From positions 1-64,000 of the forward strand of contig NZ_CALSFS010000012.1 in NCBI RefSeq assembly GCF_943736985.1: a stretch of 64,000 nucleotides of DNA, in the 5' to 3' direction. The notes beneath the pieces were generated by a model. The model saw only the letters and a list, made by a program, of their open reading frames with translations. It ran no database searches and was not told the DNA's origin. The stretch comes from Clostridium sp. Marseille-Q2269. GTDB lineage: Bacteria; Bacillota; Clostridia; Clostridiales; Clostridiaceae. Positions 55,040-64,000 of the stretch are shown here, one piece after another. Position 1 is the first letter of the stretch. Each line of letters starts with the position of its first letter. The translations under genes were made by a program, and so were the position numbers.

Positions 55040-56071
55040 ATGGATGAGAGAAAAATCAGGATACTTCAAGCTATAATAAGAGATTATATTAATAGTGGAG
55101 AACCTGTTGGATCAAGAACTATTGCTAAAAAATATGATTTAGGAGTAAGTTCTGCAACCATAAGGAACGAAATGGCAGACTTAGAGGATATGGGATATTT
55201 AGAACAGATTCATAGTTCATCTGGAAGAAAACCATCAGATAAAGGCTATAGACTATACGTGGATAAACTTATGACATTATCAGCTTTAACAGAGCACGAA
55301 AAAATGCTTATAAAAGATCAAGCTATAGATTCAGCCTTATATGAAATAGATAAAACCATAAAGCATTCTATAAGTATACTATCTGAAATAACTAAGTTAA
55401 CTTGTTTGGTAAAAGCCCCTTCTATGATAAGAAGTAGGTTGAAATCAATACAAGTAATTAAAATCGATAAGTATAATTTATTATTGATTGTTGTAACGGA
55501 TAATGCCATGATAAAAAACATGCTATTAAGAGTAACAAAAGAAATAGATGAAGGCTCCTTAATAAAAATAAATAATTTATTAAACTTAAAATTAAAAGGA
55601 CTAAGCCTAAGAGAAGTAAATGTAGAATTACTAACGGAATTAAAAAAAGAAATGATAGGATATGGTGATATATTAAAAAATATTCTATCATCTATATATG
55701 AAGCTCTTACAGATATAGAGGATGCAGAAATATATATGGAGGGAGCCACAAATATATTTAATTACCCTGAATATAATGATGTAGACAGGGCTAGAGAGTT
55801 CTTATCTATGCTAAATGATAGAGAAAAGGTAGAAGAACTATTATATGTGGATTCTGATATTGCTATAAAAATAGGAAAAGAAAATTTTGTAGAAGATGCA
55901 AAGCAATGTAGTGTTATTTCAGCAGTATATAGTATAGGTAAAACACCAATAGGAACTATAGGGGTTATAGGGCCTACAAGGATGCCTTATGAAAAAATAA
56001 TATCAGCTGTGGCTACGCTAGTTAAGGTAATAAATCATACTTTAACTGATGACAATAATATTCATAAATAA
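55040..56071 (+). CDS. hrcA: Heat-inducible transcription repressor HrcA
   Basis: 343 aa. The N-terminal winged helix is clear (RILQAIIRDYINSGEPVG, GVSSATIRNEMADLEDMGYL). A GAF-like and dimerisation region follows, ending IGVIGPTRMPYEKII. It binds CIRCE with help from GroEL. The ATG lies inside an overlapping ATATGG and is 10 nt from GAGGTG. First gene of hrcA-grpE-dnaK-dnaJ. Confidence 0.96.
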   Translation: MDERKIRILQAIIRDYINSGEPVGSRTIAKKYDLGVSSATIRNEMADLEDMGYLEQIHSSSGRKPSDKGYRLYVDKLMTLSALTEHEKMLIKDQAIDSALYEIDKTIKHSISILSEITKLTCLVKAPSMIRSRLKSIQVIKIDKYNLLLIVVTDNAMIKNMLLRVTKEIDEGSLIKINNLLNLKLKGLSLREVNVELLTELKKEMIGYGDILKNILSSIYEALTDIEDAEIYMEGATNIFNYPEYNDVDRAREFLSMLNDREKVEELLYVDSDIAIKIGKENFVEDAKQCSVISAVYSIGKTPIGTIGVIGPTRMPYEKIISAVATLVKVINHTLTDDNNIHK

Positions 56072-56097
56072 TATGTGGATAGAATGGAGGTATATAA

Positions 56098-56745
56098 TTG
56101 GAAAAAAGATGTAAGGATGCTAAAGATACTGAAATGGAACAAGATTGCTGTTGTTGTAATGAGGACAGTGATAAAAAAGTAGAAGATGAAGTTAAAGAAG
56201 ATTTAGAGTTTGAAGAACTGGAAGAAGAATTAGAAAAATCTGATGACTCTTCTCATGACTCTAATGAAGAAAAGATAAAGGAATTAGAAGATATGAAAAA
56301 TAAATTAAAAGAAGAAAATAAAAAATTAGAAAATCAGCTAGAGGAAATAAAAGAAAGATTAGTTAGAACAGTAGCTGAATATGACAATTTTAGAAAAAGA
56401 ACAACTAAGGAAAAAGAAGAGTTATATGTTAGTGCTTGTGAAGATGTTTTAAAAGAAATGCTTCCAGTTTTAGATAACTTACAAAGAGCAGCAACAGTAG
56501 AGGGTTCAATAGAAGATATTAAAAAAGGAATAGATATGACTGTTAAACAGTTTGAAACTTCCTTAGAAAAACTAGGAGTAGAAGAAATATCTACAGAAGT
56601 TGCTTTTGATCCTAATATGCACAATGCAGTAATGCATGTAGAAGATTCTAATTTAGGAGAAAAAGAAATAGTAGAGGTATTCCAAAAAGGATACAAAAAA
56701 GGTGAAAAAGTTATAAGATATAGTATGGTAAAAGTAGCAAACTAG
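56098..56745 (+). CDS. grpE: Nucleotide exchange factor GrpE
   Basis: 215 aa. An acidic disordered N-terminus is followed by a long coiled coil (about residues 58-100, KIKELEDMKNKLKEENKKLE). The GrpE core (VRTVAEYDNFRKRT, VLDNLQRA, GVEEISTEVAFDPNMHNAVM) then follows. It promotes ADP release from DnaK. An unusual CCCC run at residues 17-20, with an earlier Cys5, stands in the N-terminal tail. TTG start after GGAGG. Confidence 0.96.
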   Translation: MEKRCKDAKDTEMEQDCCCCNEDSDKKVEDEVKEDLEFEELEEELEKSDDSSHDSNEEKIKELEDMKNKLKEENKKLENQLEEIKERLVRTVAEYDNFRKRTTKEKEELYVSACEDVLKEMLPVLDNLQRAATVEGSIEDIKKGIDMTVKQFETSLEKLGVEEISTEVAFDPNMHNAVMHVEDSNLGEKEIVEVFQKGYKKGEKVIRYSMVKVAN

Positions 56746-58671
<1,926 letters not shown>

Positions 58672-58722
58672 AAAAATAAATGACAAATACTAAAAAATTG
58701 TATAATATATAATAGGTATGAC

Positions 58723-58753
58723 TTAAGGGAGGGAGTTTGTACTCCTCCCTTAA
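58723..58753 (+). other. GC-rich hairpin between dnaK and dnaJ
   Basis: TTAAGGGAGG-AGT pairs with ACT-CCTCCCTTAA around TTGT, with one bulged G. The tract after it is AATTT rather than a T-run. It may partly terminate or process the operon mRNA, lowering dnaJ relative to dnaK. TATAAT-like sequences at 58701 could give a secondary dnaJ promoter. Confidence 0.6.
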
Positions 58754-58815
58754 TTTAAGTGAAAAAACAATTTTAGATTACATTGAATTAGATAATTAGG
58801 TGGTGAAAGATAGGA

Positions 58816-59961
58816 ATGCCTAGCAAAGATTATTATGCATTACTTGGAGTAGATAAAGGTTCTAGTCCAGAAGATATAAAAAAAGCTTTTAGAAAATTAG
58901 CTATAAAATATCATCCAGATAAAAATAAAGGTAATAAAGAGGCTGAAGAAAAATTCAAAGAAATAAATGAAGCATATCAAGTACTTTCTGATCCTCAGAA
59001 GAAAGCTCAGTATGATCAATTTGGAACTACAGATTTTAATGGAGCAGGTGGATTTGATTCATCAGGCTTTGGAGGATTCGATTTTTCAGATATGGGAGGC
59101 TTTGGAGATATATTTGATTCCTTCTTTGGTGGTGGATTTTCTTCTGGTGGAAGAAGAAAAAATGCTCCTCAAAGGGGTGCAGATATAGAAACTGCTATAA
59201 ATCTAACCTTTGAAGAAGCAGTTTTTGGTGTAGAAAAAGAAATATCTGTAAATAAGAATGAAAAATGTGATACTTGTAGTGGAACTGGTGCAAAACCAGG
59301 AACAAGCCCAAAAACTTGTGATAAATGTGGCGGTAGTGGAAGAATTAGAATCCAAAAGAACACTATATTAGGAAGTATGGTTACAGAAACTTCCTGTGAT
59401 AAATGCGGCGGTAGTGGAAAAGTTATAGAAAATCCATGTCATAAATGTCACGGAAAAGGTAAGATTAGAAAAAACAAAAAGATTAAAGTTAATATACCAG
59501 CAGGAGTAGATACAGGAAATGTTATTCCATTAAGGGGACAAGGTGAACCAGGAAATAATGGAGGTCCAACAGGAGATCTATATATAAATATAAGAGTAGC
59601 TTCTCACCCTACATTTAAAAGAAAAGGCTTTGATATTTATATAGAAAATCATATAAGCTTTGCTCAAGCTGCTTTAGGTGTTGAAATAAAAGTACCTACC
59701 GTAGATGGAGAAGTTAAATATGAAGTACCAGCAGGAACACAGCCAGGAACTGTATTTAGGTTAAAAGGTAAAGGTGTTCCAAAGATAAATAGCACAGCTA
59801 GAGGAAATCAATATGTTACTATAATAGTAGACATACCAAAACGATTGAATAATAAGCAAAAAGAGGCTTTAGCTATGTATATGGAAGCAAGTGGCGAAGC
59901 ACCACAAGGAAAAGATAAGGGTAATATTTTTGAAAAGATAAAAAAAGGTTTCAAGGACTAA
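58816..59961 (+). CDS. dnaJ: Chaperone DnaJ (Hsp40, type I)
   Basis: 381 aa. The J domain has the HPD motif (KYHPDKNKG). A Gly/Phe-rich region at about residues 75-115 is followed by a zinc domain with four CxxCxGxG repeats ([16 protein letters not shown] twice, CHKCHGKG). The C-terminal substrate-binding domains are present. It stimulates DnaK ATPase and delivers clients. The ATG follows TAGGTGGTG. A terminator immediately follows. Confidence 0.97.
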   Translation: MPSKDYYALLGVDKGSSPEDIKKAFRKLAIKYHPDKNKGNKEAEEKFKEINEAYQVLSDPQKKAQYDQFGTTDFNGAGGFDSSGFGGFDFSDMGGFGDIFDSFFGGGFSSGGRRKNAPQRGADIETAINLTFEEAVFGVEKEISVNKNEKCDTCSGTGAKPGTSPKTCDKCGGSGRIRIQKNTILGSMVTETSCDKCGGSGKVIENPCHKCHGKGKIRKNKKIKVNIPAGVDTGNVIPLRGQGEPGNNGGPTGDLYINIRVASHPTFKRKGFDIYIENHISFAQAALGVEIKVPTVDGEVKYEVPAGTQPGTVFRLKGKGVPKINSTARGNQYVTIIVDIPKRLNNKQKEALAMYMEASGEAPQGKDKGNIFEKIKKGFKD

Positions 59962-59962
59962 T

Positions 59963-59996
59963 ATAAGGAAAGTGCTAAGCACTTTCCTTATATTTT
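59963..59996 (+). terminator. Rho-independent terminator of the heat-shock operon
   Basis: ATAAGGAAAGTGCT-AGCACTTTCCTTAT is an almost perfect palindrome followed by ATTTT, starting 2 nt after the dnaJ stop. Confidence 0.9.
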
Positions 59997-60136
59997 GTGG
60001 TGGATTCTTATATTTTTAGGTATAATATATTAGTAACGTTAGATAAATCGTATAATTATAGTTATTAGTTTTTAAATAGAGTTAATTTATAATAAATAAA
60101 TTAACAATAGTTTTTTATTAGAAGGAGGAATTTTCA

Positions 60137-61075
60137 ATGGATAAAGAATGGTTAGAGATTTGTATATATACAAGTAGTGAAGCTTTAGAAGCTATATCAG
60201 GAATATTATATAATACAGGTGTAAAGGGAGTCTCAATAGAAGATCCCAAGGATATTGAGTTTAAAAAGAAACATCCTGGAGATTGGGATTACTTCGATGA
60301 AACTTTATTAACTGTTAAAGATACTGCTATAGTAAAGGGATATTATAAAGAAGATGATAAATTTAATGGATATTTAGAGTACATAAAAGAATCAGTAAGT
60401 AATTTAGGTGAGTTTGGAATAGATAAAGGTAAAGGATTAATAGAAGTTCATAAGGTAAATGAAGAAGATTGGGAAAATAATTGGAAGAAATACTATAAGC
60501 CAACTAAGGTTTCAAATAAAATAGTTATAAAACCTATATGGGAAAGTTATGATAAAAAAGAAGAGGAAATATTGGTAGAATTAGATCCAGGCATGGCTTT
60601 TGGTACAGGAACTCATGAAACAACAAGAATGTGCATAAATGCTTTAGAAAAATATATAAAAGATGATACAACTGTATTTGATATAGGTTGTGGATCAGGT
60701 ATATTATCTATAGCAGCAGCTAAGCTAGGCGCTAAACATGTAATAGGGGTAGACTTAGATCCAGTAGCTGTGAAATCATCTAAAGAAAATATTAAATATA
60801 ACAATTTAGATAATATAGAAATACTAGAAGGCAATCTAATGGGAGTTGTAGATGGTAAGGCTAATATAGTAGTAGCTAACATAATAGCAGATATTATAAT
60901 ATTTTTAACAGAAGGAGTTAAATCTTTTATAGAAAAGGATGGATATTTTATAGCTTCTGGTATAATAAATTCTAGAAAAGAAGATGTTATTAAAAAGCTG
61001 GAAGAAACAGGTTTTATTATACAAGAGGTAAAAGAAGAGGGAGAATGGGTTTGTATAGTATCTAAAATAAGTTAA
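60137..61075 (+). CDS. prmA: Ribosomal protein L11 methyltransferase
   Basis: 312 aa. It trimethylates ribosomal protein L11. An N-terminal L11-binding domain ([21 protein letters not shown]) precedes the SAM-dependent methyltransferase fold, with motif [21 protein letters not shown] and [15 protein letters not shown]. Motif IV is [17 protein letters not shown] precedes the ATG. Downstream of dnaJ in the conserved clostridial order prmA-rsmE-mtaB. Confidence 0.95.
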   Translation: MDKEWLEICIYTSSEALEAISGILYNTGVKGVSIEDPKDIEFKKKHPGDWDYFDETLLTVKDTAIVKGYYKEDDKFNGYLEYIKESVSNLGEFGIDKGKGLIEVHKVNEEDWENNWKKYYKPTKVSNKIVIKPIWESYDKKEEEILVELDPGMAFGTGTHETTRMCINALEKYIKDDTTVFDIGCGSGILSIAAAKLGAKHVIGVDLDPVAVKSSKENIKYNNLDNIEILEGNLMGVVDGKANIVVANIIADIIIFLTEGVKSFIEKDGYFIASGIINSRKEDVIKKLEETGFIIQEVKEEGEWVCIVSKIS

Positions 61076-61224
61076 TGGATATACTTAACTAACAATTAAC
61101 ACTATATAAATAGATTATACCTACATAAGTAGGGGGAATCTTAGTATATATGTATTTAATTCAAATTTTAAAGTATTAATTTATATTTATTTCTTATAAG
61201 AAAATATTAAAGTAGGTGATTATT

Positions 61225-61983
61225 GTGCATAAATTTTTTGTGCCAGCTGAAAATATAGTTGATAAAAAGGCTAAAATTGATGGTGATGATGTTAAGCACA
61301 TCTATAAAGTATTGAGATTAGAGTGTGGAGATGTTATAAACATAAATAATTGCCAGGGAAAAGAATACAAAGGTGAGATAGAAAGTATAGATAAAAAGGC
61401 TGTCTTTGTAAAAATACTAGAGGAAGTAGAAGTAAATAACGAGAGCCCTTTAAATATTTATTTATATCAAGGACTTCCTAAATCTACTAAAATGGATCTA
61501 ATAGTTCAAAAGGCCACTGAACTTGGTATAAAAGAAGTAGTACCAATATTAACAGAAAGAGTAGAGATAAAAACTTTATTAAAGGAATTTAAAAAGTTAG
61601 ATAGGTGGAATAGAATTGCACTTGAAGCATGCAAACAGTGTAAAAGATCTTTAATTCCAACAGTTAGAGAACCTTTAGAGTTTAATGATTTACTGGAAGA
61701 ATTAATAAATATGGATTTAATAATTGTACCTTATGAAAATAAAGAAAATTATGGAATGAAATCTCTTATAAGGGATATAGAATGTGAAATAAAAAATATT
61801 AAAAATGTAGGAATAATTATAGGGCCAGAAGGTGGATTTGAAGAAAGTGAAATAAAAGCTTTAGAAGAAATAAAGGCTAATATAATAACTTTAGGACCTA
61901 GAATATTTAGAACGGAAACAGCAGGTATAGTATGTACTTCTATAATTTCATATGAATTAGGAGATCTAGGAGGAAATATATAA
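61225..61983 (+). CDS. rsmE: 16S rRNA m3U1498 methyltransferase
   Basis: 252 aa SPOUT-class enzyme. A PUA-like N-terminus (MHKFFVPAENI, VKHIYKVLRLECGD) is followed by the knot region with IIGPEGGFEESEI and LGPRIFRTETA. An in-frame GTG at 61216 overlaps AGGTG, so GTG 61225 gives the usual MHKFFV start. The stop overlaps the mtaB ATG by one base, so translation is coupled. Confidence 0.94.
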   Translation: MHKFFVPAENIVDKKAKIDGDDVKHIYKVLRLECGDVININNCQGKEYKGEIESIDKKAVFVKILEEVEVNNESPLNIYLYQGLPKSTKMDLIVQKATELGIKEVVPILTERVEIKTLLKEFKKLDRWNRIALEACKQCKRSLIPTVREPLEFNDLLEELINMDLIIVPYENKENYGMKSLIRDIECEIKNIKNVGIIIGPEGGFEESEIKALEEIKANIITLGPRIFRTETAGIVCTSIISYELGDLGGNI

Positions 61984-63281
61984 TGAAAGTTGCTTTTTCT
62001 ACATTAGGATGTAGAGTAAATGTATATGAGACAGAAGCTATGACAGAAAAATTCACAAAGCAAGGATATGAAGTGGTGGATTTTAATGAAGTAGCTGATG
62101 TATATGTAATAAATACTTGTACAGTGACTAATATGGGTGATAAAAAATCAAGACAGATGATAAGCAGGGGAAGAAGACAAAATCCTAAAGCCATAATTGC
62201 AGTAGTAGGTTGTTATTCTCAAATAGCTTCAGAAGAAGTATCTAAAATAGAAGGGGTAGATGTAGTCTTAGGTACTAGAAATAAAGGAGAAATAGTTTAC
62301 TGGGTAAATAGAGCAATGGAAGAAAAAACTCAAGTAATAGAAGTCAAAGACGTTCTTAAAAATAAAGAATTTGAAGAATTAAATATAGAAGAATACAGAG
62401 ATAAGACAAGAGCTTTTCTAAAAATACAAGATGGATGTAATAGATTTTGTTCTTATTGCCTGATACCTTTTGCAAGAGGAGCAGTGTGCAGTAAAAACCC
62501 AGAAAAAGTTATAGAAGAGGCTAAAAAACTTTCTAAACATGGATTTAAAGAAATAATTTTATCTGGTATAGATATAGCCTCTTATGGCTTTGATTTAAAA
62601 GGAGAATACAATTTAACAACTATACTAGAACAGATAGATAAAATAGATGATATTGAAAGAATAAGAATAGGTTCCATAGACCCAACATTTTTTACAGAAG
62701 AAGAAATAAAAAGAATAGGTAAACTAAAAAAATTCTGCCCGCATTTTCATTTATCCCTTCAGAGTGGATGTAATGAAACATTAAAAAGAATGAATAGAAA
62801 ATATACTATAGAGCAGTATAAAGAGATAGTATATAATTTGAGAAAAAATATACAAGATGTTTCTATAACAACAGATATAATAGTAGGGTTTCCAGGAGAA
62901 ACAGAAGAGGAATTTAATAAAACTTATGAATTTTTAAAGGATATAAAATTATCTAAAATGCATGTGTTTAAATTTAGTCCAAGAACAGGTACAAGAGCAG
63001 AAAAGATGGAGCAGCAAATAGATGGCAATATAAAAGAAGAGAGAAGTAATAAAATAATAAATTTGGATAGAATTCTTGAAAAAGAATTTATGAACAAATT
63101 TATAGAAAGAGAAATGCCAGTATTATATGAAAAGGAAACTAAAGATGAAGGTATTTTTGAAGGGTATACTCCTAACTATATAAAAATATATGCAATAAGT
63201 TTAAATGATATTACTGGAGATATAATAAATACATCATTGAAAGAAGTATCAAAGGATTTTATTAAGGGAGAAATTTATTAG
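61983..63281 (+). CDS. mtaB: tRNA t6A37 methylthiotransferase MtaB
   Basis: 432 aa radical SAM enzyme that adds a methylthio group to t6A37, giving ms2t6A in tRNA. The N-terminal UPF0004 cluster domain starts MKVAFSTLGCRVNVYE, with Cys also in NTCTVT and VVGCYSQ. The radical SAM motif is CNRFCSYCLIPFARG (C-x3-C-x2-C). A TRAM-like C-terminus (about residues 365-430) completes it. The NTCTVTNMGDKKSR region supports MtaB over MiaB or RimO. Confidence 0.94.
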   Translation: MKVAFSTLGCRVNVYETEAMTEKFTKQGYEVVDFNEVADVYVINTCTVTNMGDKKSRQMISRGRRQNPKAIIAVVGCYSQIASEEVSKIEGVDVVLGTRNKGEIVYWVNRAMEEKTQVIEVKDVLKNKEFEELNIEEYRDKTRAFLKIQDGCNRFCSYCLIPFARGAVCSKNPEKVIEEAKKLSKHGFKEIILSGIDIASYGFDLKGEYNLTTILEQIDKIDDIERIRIGSIDPTFFTEEEIKRIGKLKKFCPHFHLSLQSGCNETLKRMNRKYTIEQYKEIVYNLRKNIQDVSITTDIIVGFPGETEEEFNKTYEFLKDIKLSKMHVFKFSPRTGTRAEKMEQQIDGNIKEERSNKIINLDRILEKEFMNKFIEREMPVLYEKETKDEGIFEGYTPNYIKIYAISLNDITGDIINTSLKEVSKDFIKGEIY

Positions 63282-63337
63282 AGTAGAAGGATTTTTAATA
63301 TATTTATTGAATATTTCACTTAGCAGGAGGTGATATA

Positions 63338-63682
63338 ATGAAAAATTGTATTTTTTGTAAAATATTAAAGGGAGAAATACCAAGCTCTAAAGTGTATGAA
63401 GATGAAATAGTATATGCTTTTAATGATATAGATCCAGTTGCGCCACATCATATTCTTATAATACCTAAAGAACATATAAGTTCTTTGAATGATCTAACAG
63501 AAGAAAACAGTAAAGTTATAAGCCATATATTCATGGTAGCTAAAAAGTTAGCTAAGGATCTTAATATATCAGAACAAGGTTATAGAATAGTTTCTAACTG
63601 TGGAGAGTCAGCAGGACAAACTGTTTTTCATATACATTTTCATTTGATAGCAGGAAGAAATTTGAAGTGGCCTCCAGGCTAA
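63338..63682 (+). CDS. HIT family nucleotide hydrolase (HinT-like)
   Basis: 114 aa. The histidine triad HIHFHLIAG is preceded by GESAGQTVF. The N-terminal CIFCKILKGEIPSS holds a Cys pair usual in this group. HinT-type enzymes hydrolyse adenosine phosphoramidates. GCAGGAGG lies before the ATG. Confidence 0.95.
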   Translation: MKNCIFCKILKGEIPSSKVYEDEIVYAFNDIDPVAPHHILIIPKEHISSLNDLTEENSKVISHIFMVAKKLAKDLNISEQGYRIVSNCGESAGQTVFHIHFHLIAGRNLKWPPG

Positions 63683-63712
63683 AAAACTTATTAAAGTCCA
63701 TATATTAAGTTG

Positions 63713-63742
63713 TTGACAGTTTCCCAAAATATGTTGTATAAT
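63713..63742 (+). promoter_or_regulatory. Sigma-A promoter of rpsU
   Basis: TTGACA at 63713 and TATAAT at 63737, 18-nt spacing. A leader of about 70 nt follows, with a GGAGGGAGGG ribosome-binding site. Confidence 0.85.
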
Positions 63743-63817
63743 AGCTAGTGTGTTATTTAGCCCGCAATTAACTGCTTTGTTTTTACTAAATTGAACTAGC
63801 GGAGGGAGGGAGAAAAC

Positions 63818-63994
63818 ATGTCAGAAATAAAAGTTGGAGAAAATGAATCATTAGAAAACGCACTAAGAAGATTTAAGAAAAAATGTGCAAGAGCTGGTGT
63901 TTTATCTGAAGTAAGAAAAAGAGAACACTACGAAAAACCAAGTGTAAAGAAAAAAAAGAAATCTGAAGCTGCAAGAAAGAGAAAATTCAAGTAG
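63818..63994 (+). CDS. rpsU: 30S ribosomal protein S21
   Basis: 58 aa, below many gene-calling thresholds. It begins [19 protein letters not shown], has [20 protein letters not shown], and ends in a Lys/Arg-rich tail [12 protein letters not shown]. It reads from ATG 63818, 7-8 nt after GGAGGGAGGGAG, to TAG 63994, just before the window ends. S21 is needed for base-pairing of mRNA and 16S rRNA at initiation. Confidence 0.97.
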   Translation: MSEIKVGENESLENALRRFKKKCARAGVLSEVRKREHYEKPSVKKKKKSEAARKRKFK

Positions 63995-64000
63995 TCATAA

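Noticed and set aside
55318-55749. Reverse-strand frames inside hrcA (143 and 77 aa)
   Set aside because: Antisense to conserved coding sequence, no start context, composition typical of reversed AT-rich genes.

Overview
The window is chromosomal DNA from a very AT-rich, spore-forming Firmicute. Gene content, gene order and protein character match Clostridium, closest to the C. botulinum group I / C. sporogenes lineage. Indications are gpr, spoIIP, a SpoIVFA/SpoIVFB-like pair, the coat-type genes, TTG/GTG starts behind strong AGGAGG sites, and a full selenocysteine system. The species call is inference from remembered family resemblance, not a search.

Layout. Positions 1-13.2 kb hold cell-shape and division genes: a SPOR-domain protein, DUF4321, maf, radC, mreBCD, the PBP2 gene mrdA, minCDE and rodA, then an M23 peptidase with a SpoIVFB-like M50 protease. 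Positions 13.3-23.5 kb hold a B12-binding/radical-SAM pair, RNase G, rplU-prp-rpmA with its leader, obgE, yhbY, nadD, yqeK, a frameshifted LytR-CpsA-Psr gene and ridA. Positions 23.7-27.8 kb hold a decayed yhfU-yhfW fusion, nagB with an apparent ATA start, an RluA-type pseudouridine synthase and a reverse-strand D,D-carboxypeptidase. Positions 27.9-33.6 kb hold comEA and the selenocysteine system: selD (itself with an in-frame UGA), selA, selB and tRNA-Sec (selC).

Positions 33.6-42.3 kb are an accessory island inserted at the 3' end of selC. It is bounded by a 32-bp direct repeat of the tRNA end. It holds a broken tyrosine integrase, IS3, IS701/IS4-like and IS5 elements, and a small spore-coat-type gene group (two CotF-like proteins, a CotJC-like manganese catalase, a DUF2935 protein). 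It also holds an array of at least seven related non-coding cassettes, most simply read on the minus strand. Each has a conserved -10-like box and ends in a hairpin with a U-tract. This array is the best candidate here for something undescribed.

Positions 42.6-64 kb return to core genes. They are a P-type ATPase homologue lacking its phosphorylated Asp, comEC, a frameshifted holA, rpsT, gpr, spoIIP, lepA, hemW, the CIRCE-controlled hrcA-grpE-dnaK-dnaJ heat-shock operon, prmA, rsmE, mtaB, a HIT protein and rpsU. Several single-base lesions (LCP gene, holA, nagB start) sit in otherwise intact genes, so sequence error must be weighed against real decay.
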